64,000 nucleotides of DNA from Vibrio coralliirubri (GCF_024347375.1 NZ_AP025471.1:1550001-1614000); one strand, 5' to 3'. Positions 18,745-27,704 are shown, counted from the first letter of the stretch. The notes: generated by a model not told the origin, from the letters alone. Translations and numbers: made by a program.

Positions 18745-19836
18745 CTAGCTCGCTAGCGAGTTCTCACTCAATGCATCGAATAGGTGGAAGGCATCCAAAT
18801 CCAAGTAAAGTGTCAGCTCTTTCACATCCACTTCAGCGGCTTGGGTTTCAACCATCAGCGGTTGACCACCAATTTCTGTTTTCAGAAGAATGCTCGCGCC
18901 AAGTAGTTCCTTGTCTTTGATTTTCACAGGGAATGGCAACACGCGATCATGGTCAACTTGCTCGGCACGTAGGTGGATATCTGTTGGGCGAACACCAAAG
19001 TGAAGCGCTAGGTTTTTAGACGCCAAAGACTTAAAGCGATCTGGCAGTGGGATATGAACATCGCCAAGTTCAACGAAGTATTCGCCTTCTTTTTCAATCA
19101 GCTTCGCTTCCAACATGTTCATTGATGGGTTACCAATGAATTGCGCGACGAACTTGTTAGCAGGGCGTTGGAACACTTCGGTTGGTGTACCCACTTGAGC
19201 CACATAGCCGTCTTTCAAGATCACAATACGATCCGCTAGTGTCATCGCTTCGATTTGATCGTGAGTTACGTAGATCGTGGTGGTTTTAAGCTCGCGGTGT
19301 AGGTGTTTGATCTCTTCACGCATCACGCCACGCAGTTTGGCATCGAGGTTAGATAGCGGCTCATCAAACAAGAACACTTTAGGTGTACGAACCATCGCAC
19401 GGCCCATTGCTACACGCTGACGCTGACCACCAGAAAGCTCTTTCGGCTTACGACTAAGTAGTGGATCAAGCTCTAGCATTTTCGCCGCTTTTAAAACTTC
19501 TACATCGATTTCAGCTTTCGGCATGCCTTTCAGTTTCAAGGCAAACGCGATGTTCTCGTAAACGGTCATGTGTGGGTACAGAGCGTAGCTTTGGAATACC
19601 ATCGCCAAGTCACGGTCTTTCGCATCGACTTTATTCATCAATTTACCGCCAACCACAATGTCGCCAGAGCTGATGCTTTCAAGGCCAGCAAGCATACGTA
19701 GCGTAGTCGATTTACCACAGCCAGATGGGCCAAGAAAAACCACGAACTCACCGTCTTCAACCGTAAAATCAAACTCTTTTACAACTTCAACATCACCGAA
19801 TGATTTTTTGATGTTCTTAAATTCTACTTTAGCCAT
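18745..19836 (-). CDS. Sugar ABC importer ATPase (MalK/MsmK/UgpC type)
   Basis: A 363-aa ATPase. Walker A is GPSGCGKST (36-44), signature LSGGQRQR, Walker B VFLFDEPLSNLDAKLR, and a switch His in TIYVTHDQIEAMTLADR. The C-terminal third is the OB-fold regulatory domain of MalK-like proteins (FVAQFIGNPSMNMLEA, LHFGVRPTDIHL). It powers the two permeases encoded upstream. The start overlaps the GH1 stop by one base, so translation is coupled. This class of ATPase can serve more than one CUT1 sugar transporter. Confidence 0.93.
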   Translation of the reverse strand: MAKVEFKNIKKSFGDVEVVKEFDFTVEDGEFVVFLGPSGCGKSTTLRMLAGLESISSGDIVVGGKLMNKVDAKDRDLAMVFQSYALYPHMTVYENIAFALKLKGMPKAEIDVEVLKAAKMLELDPLLSRKPKELSGGQRQRVAMGRAMVRTPKVFLFDEPLSNLDAKLRGVMREEIKHLHRELKTTTIYVTHDQIEAMTLADRIVILKDGYVAQVGTPTEVFQRPANKFVAQFIGNPSMNMLEAKLIEKEGEYFVELGDVHIPLPDRFKSLASKNLALHFGVRPTDIHLRAEQVDHDRVLPFPVKIKDKELLGASILLKTEIGGQPLMVETQAAEVDVKELTLYLDLDAFHLFDALSENSLAS

Positions 19837-21185
19837 TATCTGTTCTCCTCAGCGCGCTCTAGAAGCATATTTCTGTACGCAATTGCGCTCTGTTTCAATG
19901 TTCTTTCTTGGGTGGTGTAATCAACGTGGACGATGCCAAAACGCTGGCAGTAGCCGAATGCCCACTCAAAGTTATCCATCAGGCTCCAAGCGAAGTAACC
20001 ATCGACTTTCACGCCCGCTTCAACTGCGTTGTGAACCGCTTCGATGTGGCCTTGGAAGTAGCGAACTCGTTGGTCATCCATCACTTGTCCGTTAACACGC
20101 TCGTCGTTACCTGCAGCACCGTTCTCTGTGATGTAGATAGGCGGCATATTTTCGTAGCGAGCATCCAGTCTGACCAATAAATCGGTTAGACCTTGTGGGT
20201 TGATTTCCCAGCCAATGTAAGTGTGTTCAGCATCGGTTTGCTTGACTGATTCAATGTCGCCATTCTCGTTAAAGCGAGCAACATTACGTGTGTAGTAGTT
20301 GATACCGATGTAATCGACCGGTGCGCTGATAATGTCTAAATCACCTTCAAGGATCATTGGCATGTTCATCGCTTGACGTTCAACCACCGGCTGTGGGTAC
20401 TCACCTTTTAATACTGGGTCGATGAACCAGTGGTAGTTTTCCGCTTCGCAGTAATCTGCCGCACCTTGATCTTGTGGCGTCAGCGGGTAAGCCGGCGTCG
20501 CGTTGAATACCACGCCATGCTTAGCGTGAGGTGCATTCTTGCGAAGGATTGGCATTGCCAAACCGTGAGCCAACATTAGGTGGTGAGATGCTAAGTAGCC
20601 CTCTTTCTCACCCTTGATACCCGGCGCATGTTCGCCCCAGCGGTAACCTAGGAACGCACACACAAACGGTTCATTGAGTGTGGTATATACGTCGATGGTA
20701 TCGCCAAAGTATTTGCTCACCACTTCTGCATATTCTGCGAATTTGTAAGACGTTTCTCGGTTTAACCAGCCGCCCTTGTCTTCAAGGTATTGTGGTAGAT
20801 CCCAGTGGTACAAAGTCACATACACTTTCATACCACGAGCATGGCACTCATCGATGATCTGACCGTAGAACTCAAGGCCTTGCTGATTCACCACACCGTC
20901 TTGCGGCAAGATACGCGGCCATGCAATAGAGAGACGGTAAGCATCCACGCCTAAGCCTTGAATCATCTCGATATCTTGTTTCCATAGGTGGTAGTGATCA
21001 CACGCCACATCACCATTGTCCCCATTGTCGACCTTGCCCGGCTTCTTACAGAAAGTGTCCCAGATAGACGGTGTGCGACCGCCCTCTTCAACGCCGCCTT
21101 CAATTTGGTATGAAGATGTCGCGACACCGAATACAAATTCCTTACTGCGTAACTTTGAATCACTTGGAAGTTGAAATTTATTCAT
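19836..21185 (-). CDS. GH1 beta-glucosidase
   Basis: A 449-aa cytoplasmic retaining beta-glucosidase. The acid/base Glu is E172 in TTLNEPF and the nucleophile is E354 in YITENGA. The N-terminal GH1 signature FVFGVATSSYQIEGG and the aglycone-site WSLMDNFEWAFGY are intact. Length is standard. It would hydrolyse cellobiose, gentiobiose, laminaribiose or similar imported beta-glucosides to glucose. It sits 17 bp after the second permease gene and overlaps the ATPase gene, so it belongs to the transporter operon. A 6-phospho-beta-glucosidase is less likely because the import system here is ABC and not PTS. Confidence 0.92.
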   Translation of the reverse strand: MNKFQLPSDSKLRSKEFVFGVATSSYQIEGGVEEGGRTPSIWDTFCKKPGKVDNGDNGDVACDHYHLWKQDIEMIQGLGVDAYRLSIAWPRILPQDGVVNQQGLEFYGQIIDECHARGMKVYVTLYHWDLPQYLEDKGGWLNRETSYKFAEYAEVVSKYFGDTIDVYTTLNEPFVCAFLGYRWGEHAPGIKGEKEGYLASHHLMLAHGLAMPILRKNAPHAKHGVVFNATPAYPLTPQDQGAADYCEAENYHWFIDPVLKGEYPQPVVERQAMNMPMILEGDLDIISAPVDYIGINYYTRNVARFNENGDIESVKQTDAEHTYIGWEINPQGLTDLLVRLDARYENMPPIYITENGAAGNDERVNGQVMDDQRVRYFQGHIEAVHNAVEAGVKVDGYFAWSLMDNFEWAFGYCQRFGIVHVDYTTQERTLKQSAIAYRNMLLERAEENR

Positions 21186-21202
21186 TGTTATAACCCTTAA
21201 AC

Positions 21203-22096
21203 CTAACCTTTAACTGCGCCGGACGTTAAACCACTGATCATCTGTTTCGATGCGAACAGGTAAGTAATAACGAGTGGTAAAATTGAAATTGTGGTACCTA
21301 GCATTACCGCGCCCCATGGCGTATTCGGAATACCTTGAACGCTTCGTAGTGCCTGCGTAATCACGTAATTATCTGGGTTGTTGAGCACTACAAGAGGCTG
21401 CATAAACATGTTCCAGAAGAAGACGAACTGAACAATCGCAAGCGTTGCTAATGCTGGTTTCATCAGTGGCAGTACCACGCTCCAGTACGTTCTGAACTCG
21501 CCTGCACCATCTAGCTTCGCCGCTTCTAATAGCTCTTTAGGAATCGATGCAATCACGTGCTGACGCATCAAAAAGATACCAAATGGTGTGGTGGTGAACG
21601 GTAGCCATACCGCCATGTGGTTATCCAGCAAGCCTAAGAATTTCACGATCATGAAGTAAGGGATCAAGCTAAGCACAGGCGGAATAGCCATCGAGCCAAC
21701 CAGCATGCCGAACAACACGTTCTTACCGCGGAACTTAAACACAGCAAATGCGTAACCACCCATGCTACAGAACAGCAGAGAGATGGTGGTGCCTAAGAAC
21801 GCCACGTAAATCGAGTTAAACATCGCTTTCCAAAACGGCATGATTTCCAGCAGTTTTGCGTAGTTGATTGCCAAGCTATCGCCAATAGCAAAGCTAATGC
21901 CCGAACCAAAGATTTCCGAACGGTCACGTGTTGAAAGCAGAGCTGACCACACAAACGGGAACACCGTAATGATTGCAGAAACAACCAGTAATATGCCGAG
22001 CATGACCATCAAGATCTTAGTCATGATGTACATGGTGCGTTCGCTTGGCATTAGGCCACTTAGTGGTGAGGTATTTGTCTTAATTGATGTCGACAT
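21203..22096 (-). CDS. Sugar ABC importer permease 2 (CUT1, MalG/LacG type)
   Basis: A 297-aa inner-membrane protein with about six helices. The EAA loop that contacts the ATPase is seen as KELLEAAKLDGAGEFRTYWSVVLPLMKPA. The first helix follows a 30-residue cytoplasmic start. The C-terminal end KQMISGLTSGAVKG is the MalG-type ending. It starts one base after the stop of the first permease gene, so the two are translationally coupled and form the channel for the imported beta-glucoside. Confidence 0.93.
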   Translation of the reverse strand: MSTSIKTNTSPLSGLMPSERTMYIMTKILMVMLGILLVVSAIITVFPFVWSALLSTRDRSEIFGSGISFAIGDSLAINYAKLLEIMPFWKAMFNSIYVAFLGTTISLLFCSMGGYAFAVFKFRGKNVLFGMLVGSMAIPPVLSLIPYFMIVKFLGLLDNHMAVWLPFTTTPFGIFLMRQHVIASIPKELLEAAKLDGAGEFRTYWSVVLPLMKPALATLAIVQFVFFWNMFMQPLVVLNNPDNYVITQALRSVQGIPNTPWGAVMLGTTISILPLVITYLFASKQMISGLTSGAVKG

Positions 22097-22097
22097 C

Positions 22098-23084
22098 TTA
22101 ATGTTCCCCTAAGCCTTTCTTACCGAAGAATAAAAATTGAACCAAGGTACACGTTGCAATGAGTGCAAACAGAAGCCATGAAATCGCTGATGCTGTGCCC
22201 ATTTCTAGCCATTCCCAACCCACTTTGTAGAGGTACATAGAGATAGTTAAACCAGATTGACCTGTACCACCGGTGCCACGCGTTAAGACGAACGGTTCTT
22301 CAAACATTTGCAGGTTACCGATGATGGTCATGGTGATTGCAAAGAAGATGAATGGACGAATCATTGGTAGTGAGATGTTCCAGAAGCGGCGGAAGGCATT
22401 GGCACCATCCATACGAGCAGCTTCTAAAATGTCTTTAGGAATCGTCATTAAACCTGTGGTGTAAAGGACGATGTTAAAACCGGTGTATTTCCAGAAAACC
22501 ATGATGGCGATAGACGGCTTCACCATAGTTGCGTCATCTAGCCAGCGGATTGGTTGAAAGTCGTTAACCCAAGCAAATGCCCAACCAAACAGCGTGCTAT
22601 CGGCCAGAGCCATCAGCGTTTGGTTAATAATCCCTGAGTTAGGAGAGTACATGTTGAAGAAAATCAGTGACGCTGCGACCGTTGATGTGATGAACGGTAG
22701 AAAGTACGCCGATGTTAGCCAGTGACGCATACGGTCACCCATTGAAACCAACATGTAAGCCACTGGAATAGCAACTAAATGCTGAGCCACACCTGACGTA
22801 ATTGCTAGCCACAATGTGTTCTTTAATGAGCGCCATAACCATGGGTCAGTTAAAGCAATGTGATAGTTCTCAAAACCCACAAACTCCATCGCATCCATGC
22901 CCTTCACAGGGTTCCATTCATGGAACGAAAGATAAACAGAGAACAACAGCGGGAAGATCCCAAATACAGAAAAAATGATCAGAAACGGCAGAAGAAATCC
23001 ATACGGTGTAAGCGCTTTCAAATTCAGACGAGAAAAAAAGCTTTGCTCCGAAGGTTCTATCGTTGTGCTCGCTGTATGATTCAT
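22098..23084 (-). CDS. Sugar ABC importer permease 1 (CUT1, MalF/LacF type)
   Basis: A 328-aa inner-membrane protein with about six helices. The EAA loop reads KDILEAARMDGANAFRRFWNISLPMIRP, followed by the conserved Pro. It pairs with the second permease directly downstream. A strong hairpin with T run lies between the upstream binding-protein gene and this gene, which would lower permease expression relative to the binding protein. Confidence 0.93.
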   Translation of the reverse strand: MNHTASTTIEPSEQSFFSRLNLKALTPYGFLLPFLIIFSVFGIFPLLFSVYLSFHEWNPVKGMDAMEFVGFENYHIALTDPWLWRSLKNTLWLAITSGVAQHLVAIPVAYMLVSMGDRMRHWLTSAYFLPFITSTVAASLIFFNMYSPNSGIINQTLMALADSTLFGWAFAWVNDFQPIRWLDDATMVKPSIAIMVFWKYTGFNIVLYTTGLMTIPKDILEAARMDGANAFRRFWNISLPMIRPFIFFAITMTIIGNLQMFEEPFVLTRGTGGTGQSGLTISMYLYKVGWEWLEMGTASAISWLLFALIATCTLVQFLFFGKKGLGEH

Positions 23085-23098
23085 AGTAACGACCTCTT

Positions 23099-23128
23099 AA
23101 AAAAGGAAGCGCGCTATCCGCGCCTCCT
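23099..23128 (-). terminator. Intra-operon terminator/attenuator after the binding-protein gene
   Basis: On the minus strand AGGAGGCGCG and CGCGCTTCCT (23128-23119 and 23113-23104, 5-nt loop) form a stem with one wobble, followed by TTTTTT. It lies 24 bp after the binding-protein stop and 15 bp before the permease start. Confidence 0.8.
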
Positions 23129-23151
23129 CACTTACTCAAAGTAATAACAAA

Positions 23152-24399
23152 TTAAAGATTACGCGTGCGACGCTTGATTAGACGCTCTGCCTCTTTAAGC
23201 GCTGTCTCGATGTCTTTACCTTCATCAAGTACTTCCATCAATGCGTTCTCTAAGATGATAGAACGTGCAACGTGGTCGCCTTGTGCTGGAGACACTGGCT
23301 TGATGTTTTGTGCAACTTCAGCAAAAAGAAGACGTGCTTTCTGTCCGCCTAGGAATTCCATCTCTTCTTGGAACAGCTCATCGTCATACGTTGTTGTATT
23401 CGCAGGGAAAGCAGCAATCGTTTCGAAGTGCTTAAGCTGTACTTCACGGTCAGTCGTCATGTATTCAATAAGCGCCCAAGCTTCATCTGGGTTATCTGAT
23501 TGAGTTGGAATTGAAAGGAATGAACCACCCCAGCTACCGTAGATACCATCAGGTAGGTTTTCTACTGCCCATTTGCCTTTAGTTTCAGGTGCAATCCAGT
23601 TGTTTAGGTGACCAAGAAGCCAAGCACCAGAAAGTTGAGTTGCAAATGTGCCGTTGCGGAAGCCCTCGTACCATTCGTTAGACCAAGCTAGGATGCGGCC
23701 GTCTAAGCCTTTGTCGCGAATCTCTTTTGCTACTTCAAAAGCGTGAACAAAACGCTCTGATGTCACAACAGGGTTACCATCTTTATCAAAGTAAAGGCCT
23801 TCACCTTCAGGAACAGTCGTGAAGATGATCGCTTGTGCCACATCGGCTGCTGAAGCAATAAGTTGTACGTTTTGCTCTTTTAGTTTTTCACCAGCAGCAA
23901 TGTATGAATCCCAATCTTTGATTGCTTCTTCTACATCAATGCCCGCTTTTTCGAATACGTCGGTGCGGTAGTACATAACACCTGGACCTAGGTCGACAGG
24001 AATGCCGTACATGTCGCCGTCAGCGCCTTTGCCTTGTGCCCATGCGTAAGGTGCGAATCGTTCTTCGTATTTATCTGCACCGTAGTTTTCAGACAGGTTA
24101 ACTAGGCCGCCAGAGCCAACGAATGGACCAATTTTCTCAACGTCGACAACAATCACATCACCTGCACCAGAACCCGTAGCTAGGTTAGTCGTTAGTTTCG
24201 TGTGGTGGTCACCGTGGTTATTCATAAGGTAATCAACTTTAATCCCTGTCTTCTTCTCGAAATCAGGCAGTAACACCTTCAAGCTGCTATCGAAATCAGG
24301 GAAGCCGTCGAAACGAATCTCTTTATCAGCCGCATTCACAGCTGTTGTACCTAATCCTAAAGCAACCGCGCATGAAAGCGCCAAGGTCTTAAATTTCAT
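23152..24399 (-). CDS. Sugar ABC importer periplasmic binding protein
   Basis: A 415-aa extracellular solute-binding protein (family 1). Residues 1-23 form a Sec signal peptide (MKFKTLALSCAVALGLGTTA, cleavage after VNA), followed by the two-lobed binding fold with ATGSGAGDVIVVDVEKIGPFV, GIPVDLGPGVMYYRTDVFEKAG and AWSNEWYEGFRNGTF blocks. The many Trp and acidic residues fit oligosaccharide binding. AAGGA precedes the ATG. It lies 18 bp after the LacI regulator gene and ahead of an attenuator hairpin, so it should be the most abundant product after the regulator. Confidence 0.93.
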   Translation of the reverse strand: MKFKTLALSCAVALGLGTTAVNAADKEIRFDGFPDFDSSLKVLLPDFEKKTGIKVDYLMNNHGDHHTKLTTNLATGSGAGDVIVVDVEKIGPFVGSGGLVNLSENYGADKYEERFAPYAWAQGKGADGDMYGIPVDLGPGVMYYRTDVFEKAGIDVEEAIKDWDSYIAAGEKLKEQNVQLIASAADVAQAIIFTTVPEGEGLYFDKDGNPVVTSERFVHAFEVAKEIRDKGLDGRILAWSNEWYEGFRNGTFATQLSGAWLLGHLNNWIAPETKGKWAVENLPDGIYGSWGGSFLSIPTQSDNPDEAWALIEYMTTDREVQLKHFETIAAFPANTTTYDDELFQEEMEFLGGQKARLLFAEVAQNIKPVSPAQGDHVARSIILENALMEVLDEGKDIETALKEAERLIKRRTRNL

Positions 24400-24417
24400 G
24401 TTCTATCCTTAATATTT

Positions 24418-25425
24418 TTATAGGGTAACTGGTAAATCCGATACCGAGTTTCTAGTGACCAACGTCGGCAGCAATTTAAAGTTCACGTCATGTTTGATTT
24501 TTTTTAGCTTCTGTAGAGTGAGCTGTACTGCTTCAACGCTCATCTCTTCAATAGGGAAATTAATGGTGGTCAAACTAGGGGTCAGATAACGCGCGAAGAT
24601 GGTGTTATCGAAGCCCACCAGTGATACATCTTTCGGAACTGACAGTCCCTCTTGATGCAGCACCTCAAAGGCACCAAATGCCATGTGATCATTCGAAGCA
24701 AATACTGCTGTGAAATGACACTTACGATTCATCAACTTCTTCATAGCGCTGATGCCCGTCTCTTCAGTAAAGCCCGCTTCCGAAACTAAGGCTTCATCGT
24801 ATGGCACACCCGCTTGTTCCAAGGCCTTTCGATACCCCTGCAAACGCCCCCTAGCATCTGCTTTGTCTAAAGGCCCGGTAATACACGCGATATCTGTATG
24901 TCCCTTTTGCAAAAGATATTGAGTAGCGAGTAGCCCCCCGACTTCGTTATCAATATCAATGCAACTCATCGCCATTTCTGGGATGAAGCGGTTAATTAAA
25001 ACCACAGGGGTCCCCTGTTCTTCCAATTCAATTAAATAGTCATCACTGAGCAGTTGAGTGTGAAGAATCAAAGCATCAACACGACGCCCCAACAGAAACT
25101 CCACAGACTCTCGCTGCCCTTGTTCGGTGTTCGAACCCGCTGTAACAACAGCGTGGTAACCAAAGCGGCGTAGGTTTTCTTCTATGCAATGCAAGATGCC
25201 TGAATAGAAAGAACCGCCCAGTTCTGGAACAACCACACCAACACTTCCGGTACGACTTGAAGCCAAAGCTTGAGCGATAGAGTTTGGGCGATAACCCAAT
25301 TCTTTGATCGCTTTTTCAACCTTTAACTTCTTGTCATGACTCACTCTGCTAGTGCCATTAATAACCCTAGACACTGTCGCCTGAGACACACCTGCATGTT
25401 CTGATACGTGTTTAATTGTCGCCAC
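24418..25425 (-). CDS. LacI-family transcriptional regulator (island regulator 2)
   Basis: A 335-aa regulator. The helix-turn-helix is at the very start (ATIKHVSEHAGVSQATVSRV), followed by the sugar-binding core (VGVVVPELGGSFYSGILHCI to LPTLVTRNS). The start is GTG, with GAGG upstream. It is the first gene of a seven-gene operon: regulator, binding protein, two permeases, GH1, ATPase, GH94. Two TGWAANCGCTTWCA sites lie 25 and 124 bp upstream and a third before the porin gene, so it probably controls itself, the operon and the porin, with relief by an imported beta-glucoside. Confidence 0.88.
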   Translation of the reverse strand: MATIKHVSEHAGVSQATVSRVINGTSRVSHDKKLKVEKAIKELGYRPNSIAQALASSRTGSVGVVVPELGGSFYSGILHCIEENLRRFGYHAVVTAGSNTEQGQRESVEFLLGRRVDALILHTQLLSDDYLIELEEQGTPVVLINRFIPEMAMSCIDIDNEVGGLLATQYLLQKGHTDIACITGPLDKADARGRLQGYRKALEQAGVPYDEALVSEAGFTEETGISAMKKLMNRKCHFTAVFASNDHMAFGAFEVLHQEGLSVPKDVSLVGFDNTIFARYLTPSLTTINFPIEEMSVEAVQLTLQKLKKIKHDVNFKLLPTLVTRNSVSDLPVTL

Positions 25426-25449
25426 TCGAACCTCGATACTTCATTAGCT

Positions 25450-25463
25450 TGTAACCGCTTACA
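25450..25463. promoter_or_regulatory. LacI-type operator A
   Basis: TGTAACCGCTTACA is a near-palindrome with the central CG of LacI-family operators, 25 bp upstream of the regulator's GTG. It fits the local consensus TGWAANCGCTTWCA. Confidence 0.65.
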
Positions 25464-25494
25464 AAACGATTATTAAGAAATTACGTTTTAGTTG

Positions 25495-25512
25495 AAGTGA
25501 GTGTCATCACAC
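25495..25512. promoter_or_regulatory. CRP-like site
   Basis: GTGA-N6-TCAC core (AGTGAGTGTCATCACA) upstream of the lacI-led operon fits catabolite control of a sugar operon. Confidence 0.55.
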
Positions 25513-25548
25513 TAAAGTTGGAGGTAAAAAGGCCAGTTGTGGAAATCA

Positions 25549-25562
25549 TGAAAGCGCTTACA
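25549..25562. promoter_or_regulatory. LacI-type operator B
   Basis: TGAAAGCGCTTACA fits TGWAANCGCTTWCA. Its centre is 99 bp from operator A, a distance compatible with repression by looping. Confidence 0.6.
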
Positions 25563-25576
25563 GATTCACTTCATGT

Positions 25577-25593
25577 CATGAAACTGTTTCATG
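25577..25593. promoter_or_regulatory. Perfect 17-bp palindrome, factor unknown
   Basis: CATGAAACTGTTTCATG is a perfect odd palindrome 14 bp beyond operator B. A half-site CATGAAAC recurs in the porin upstream region near 27479. Confidence 0.5.
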
Positions 25594-25873
25594 GAATCAT
25601 GAATCCATAGTGAGTCAGATTTGTTAAAAGCCTTAGTTCCGTGAAGGGGTTTCAACACACCTATTGGTGTATCAAATACGATGAATATCGAGTATTCCCC
25701 GCTAACTAGGCTATTGATATGCAAGGGCTACGACGCGTAGTTAGCCATTACAATTACTAGGGATAAAGCAGGGTACGCGAGATACATTAAAATAATATGA
25801 AACGAGGTATTGAAGATGTCATGGAGAGCAGAGGGAGAGGCAATCCAAAATGATAGAACAGATATTCAAGACG

Positions 25874-25898
25874 AAAAAAAAGGCACAAAGAATGTGCC
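25874..25898 (-). terminator. Terminator of the porin gene
   Basis: On the minus strand GGCACA and TGTGCC (25898-25893 and 25887-25882) form a stem followed by T8, about 130 bp after the porin stop. Confidence 0.75.
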
Positions 25899-26029
25899 CA
25901 AGAATGGAGTTAATTGAAACGTGCCCTAATTAATCTGCCTTTAGGGCTAAATGGACAGTCTTTACTACTTTCAAACACAGGCTCTTTGAAAATATGCGAA
26001 TTCAAAGAGCTGCTGTTGCTAGCTTGTGA

Positions 26030-27370
26030 TTACCACCAAGCTTCAAACATTGCGCCGAACGACAATGTATCAACGTTGGTTGTCTTCACTGTGTTGCCTT
26101 TCGTTTCTACATCACCCACAGTTGTGTAGAAGCGAAGCATTGGACGACTCCAAGGTAAGCCACCTAGAGAAACGTTTTGAGACAGCGTTACTTTCCACGC
26201 GTTCTCTTCACCGTCGTCATCGTAATCAACCATGCCGTAGCCAGCTTCTAACCATGTAGAGTGAACATCATCCCATTGGTATTGTGGACGAACGATACCC
26301 GCGTATTCCGTGTTCTCGCGATCTAAGTCTGAGCCAGAGTTGTCTTTGTACGACACTAGGTAATCGATGATGAAGTTGTCTGTCGCTGCGTAGCTACCTT
26401 CCACACTTGCGTACAAAGTTTGGTAGTCACCTTTTAGGTCGAATACTGATGAATCCGCACCGTCACCGTATTTCACTATTAATCGGTTAGAATCGCCTAA
26501 GCCTAACGTCGCACCTACCAAGTAAGCCGTTTCGTCACTGACTTTTTCTCCCTGCGTTACCACTGGCTCCATCTTGTCTGTCACTGGGTCGTATACGTAT
26601 TCAGTTGTCGTCGACGTATCCGCTTCGCTCGATGCAAAACCGTAGTTCGCGTAGAAATCTAGGTTACCAATACCAGCGTCAATGCTGTGTAGTTTCGCGG
26701 TCACAGCGTATCGACCGTTGTCATTTACGAGGCCGCCTTTCACTTGGCCAACAAAGCCCATGTCTAGCTTGGCACCACCGAAATCTAGGTTGTTAAAACC
26801 AGCACCTTGACCATCGTGAGACATCCAGAAGTAATCGTTCAAACCTTGTTGCGGACGTTGATGGAAGTCGCGACCAGCCCACATGTAAAGCTCAGGTTGG
26901 CTTTCAAATACATTGGTTACACCAGCGTACATTTTTTTCATGCTCAAGCCGCCGTCGTCAGCCCAAGCGTCAGCTTCCCAGTGGTCAGCCATGAATACGA
27001 TGTCCCAAATCGCACCGTTGTCAGCTTGGAAAAGCTTAGCTAACTGAACCTCACCACCATTGGCTTCGTTACCCAAACGACCGACAGAACGACCTGTTGT
27101 ACCGATGTCTACGTAACGCTCATCACCGCTCTTGTAGTGAGCGCCGTAACGAGCATAACCAGAGAAGACGATGCCTTCCGGCACCTTAGTTTCTGCAGTT
27201 AGGACAGCGGGCTGTTGATCGTTAACATAATCAATATCCACAACCTTAGATTCTAACTCTTGAATTCGTTTTTCTAATGCTTCGATATCAGTATCAGCAG
27301 CAAAAGAAGAGAGTGAAGCAAGCGAGGCCGCCACTGCGACTGTTATTGGCAAAAGCTTAAATTTTTGCAT
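26030..27370 (-). CDS. LamB/ScrY-type carbohydrate porin
   Basis: A 446-aa outer-membrane channel. Residues 1-24 are a signal peptide ending SSFA. Residues 26-45 form a short coiled-coil (DTDIEALEKRIQELESKVVD) as in ScrY. Then comes a maltoporin-like barrel starting IVFSGYARYGAHYKSGD, with the typical WAGRDFHQRPQQGLNDYFW block and a C-terminal aromatic end FEAWW. It would let beta-linked oligosaccharides cross the outer membrane for the ABC importer encoded next to it. It is monocistronic with its own terminator, and a LacI-type operator lies 190 bp upstream. The genomic context argues against maltose as substrate. Confidence 0.88.
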   Translation of the reverse strand: MQKFKLLPITVAVAASLASLSSFAADTDIEALEKRIQELESKVVDIDYVNDQQPAVLTAETKVPEGIVFSGYARYGAHYKSGDERYVDIGTTGRSVGRLGNEANGGEVQLAKLFQADNGAIWDIVFMADHWEADAWADDGGLSMKKMYAGVTNVFESQPELYMWAGRDFHQRPQQGLNDYFWMSHDGQGAGFNNLDFGGAKLDMGFVGQVKGGLVNDNGRYAVTAKLHSIDAGIGNLDFYANYGFASSEADTSTTTEYVYDPVTDKMEPVVTQGEKVSDETAYLVGATLGLGDSNRLIVKYGDGADSSVFDLKGDYQTLYASVEGSYAATDNFIIDYLVSYKDNSGSDLDRENTEYAGIVRPQYQWDDVHSTWLEAGYGMVDYDDDGEENAWKVTLSQNVSLGGLPWSRPMLRFYTTVGDVETKGNTVKTTNVDTLSFGAMFEAWW

Positions 27371-27560
27371 TGTAATTCCCTATTATTTTTTTGAGTTTTC
27401 ATCGAACAGGGAAATATTAAGCAATGAAAGCGTTGAAAAGTTGGTCGCTGTTCACACTGATAAATCAGCCTAAATGCCATGAAACTTTTAGAATATCCAT
27501 GACGAAAACTACTGATTTAAGATCAACAGGTTAGGATTGATGTTGCGTGAGATACCAGCT

Positions 27561-27574
27561 TGAAATCGCTTTCA
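27561..27574. promoter_or_regulatory. LacI-type operator C (porin)
   Basis: TGAAATCGCTTTCA is a near-palindrome with central CG and fits the same consensus as operators A and B. Confidence 0.62.
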
Positions 27575-27667
27575 TTTCATCAGTAATGGTGGCGGCTATC
27601 ACGGAAAACAGTGTGTGAAAGTGAAGGGAATATGACGCAGTTTTGATAGGTTTTCATATATATGAAA

Positions 27668-27704
27668 AGCCTCAAAATCTAAGGCAGATTTTGAGGCTTT
27701 TTGG
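27668..27704. terminator. Terminator downstream of the prolyl oligopeptidase gene
   Basis: AGCCTCAAAATCT (27668-27680) pairs perfectly with AGATTTTGAGGCT (27686-27698), with T runs available on both strands. Confidence 0.85.

Larger units (their letters stand above)
25426..26029. other. 604-bp intergenic control region between porin and lacI operon
   Basis: No convincing gene. It holds two LacI-type operators, a CRP-like site and a perfect 17-bp palindrome near the regulator start, and the porin terminator at 25874-25898. Nothing further was recognised between 25600 and 25870. Confidence 0.8.

Noticed and set aside
27651..27668. Perfect palindrome TTTTCATATATATGAAAA as an operator
   Set aside because: It is AT-only at the centre and overlaps the terminator T run of the oligopeptidase gene, so a regulatory role is not supported.
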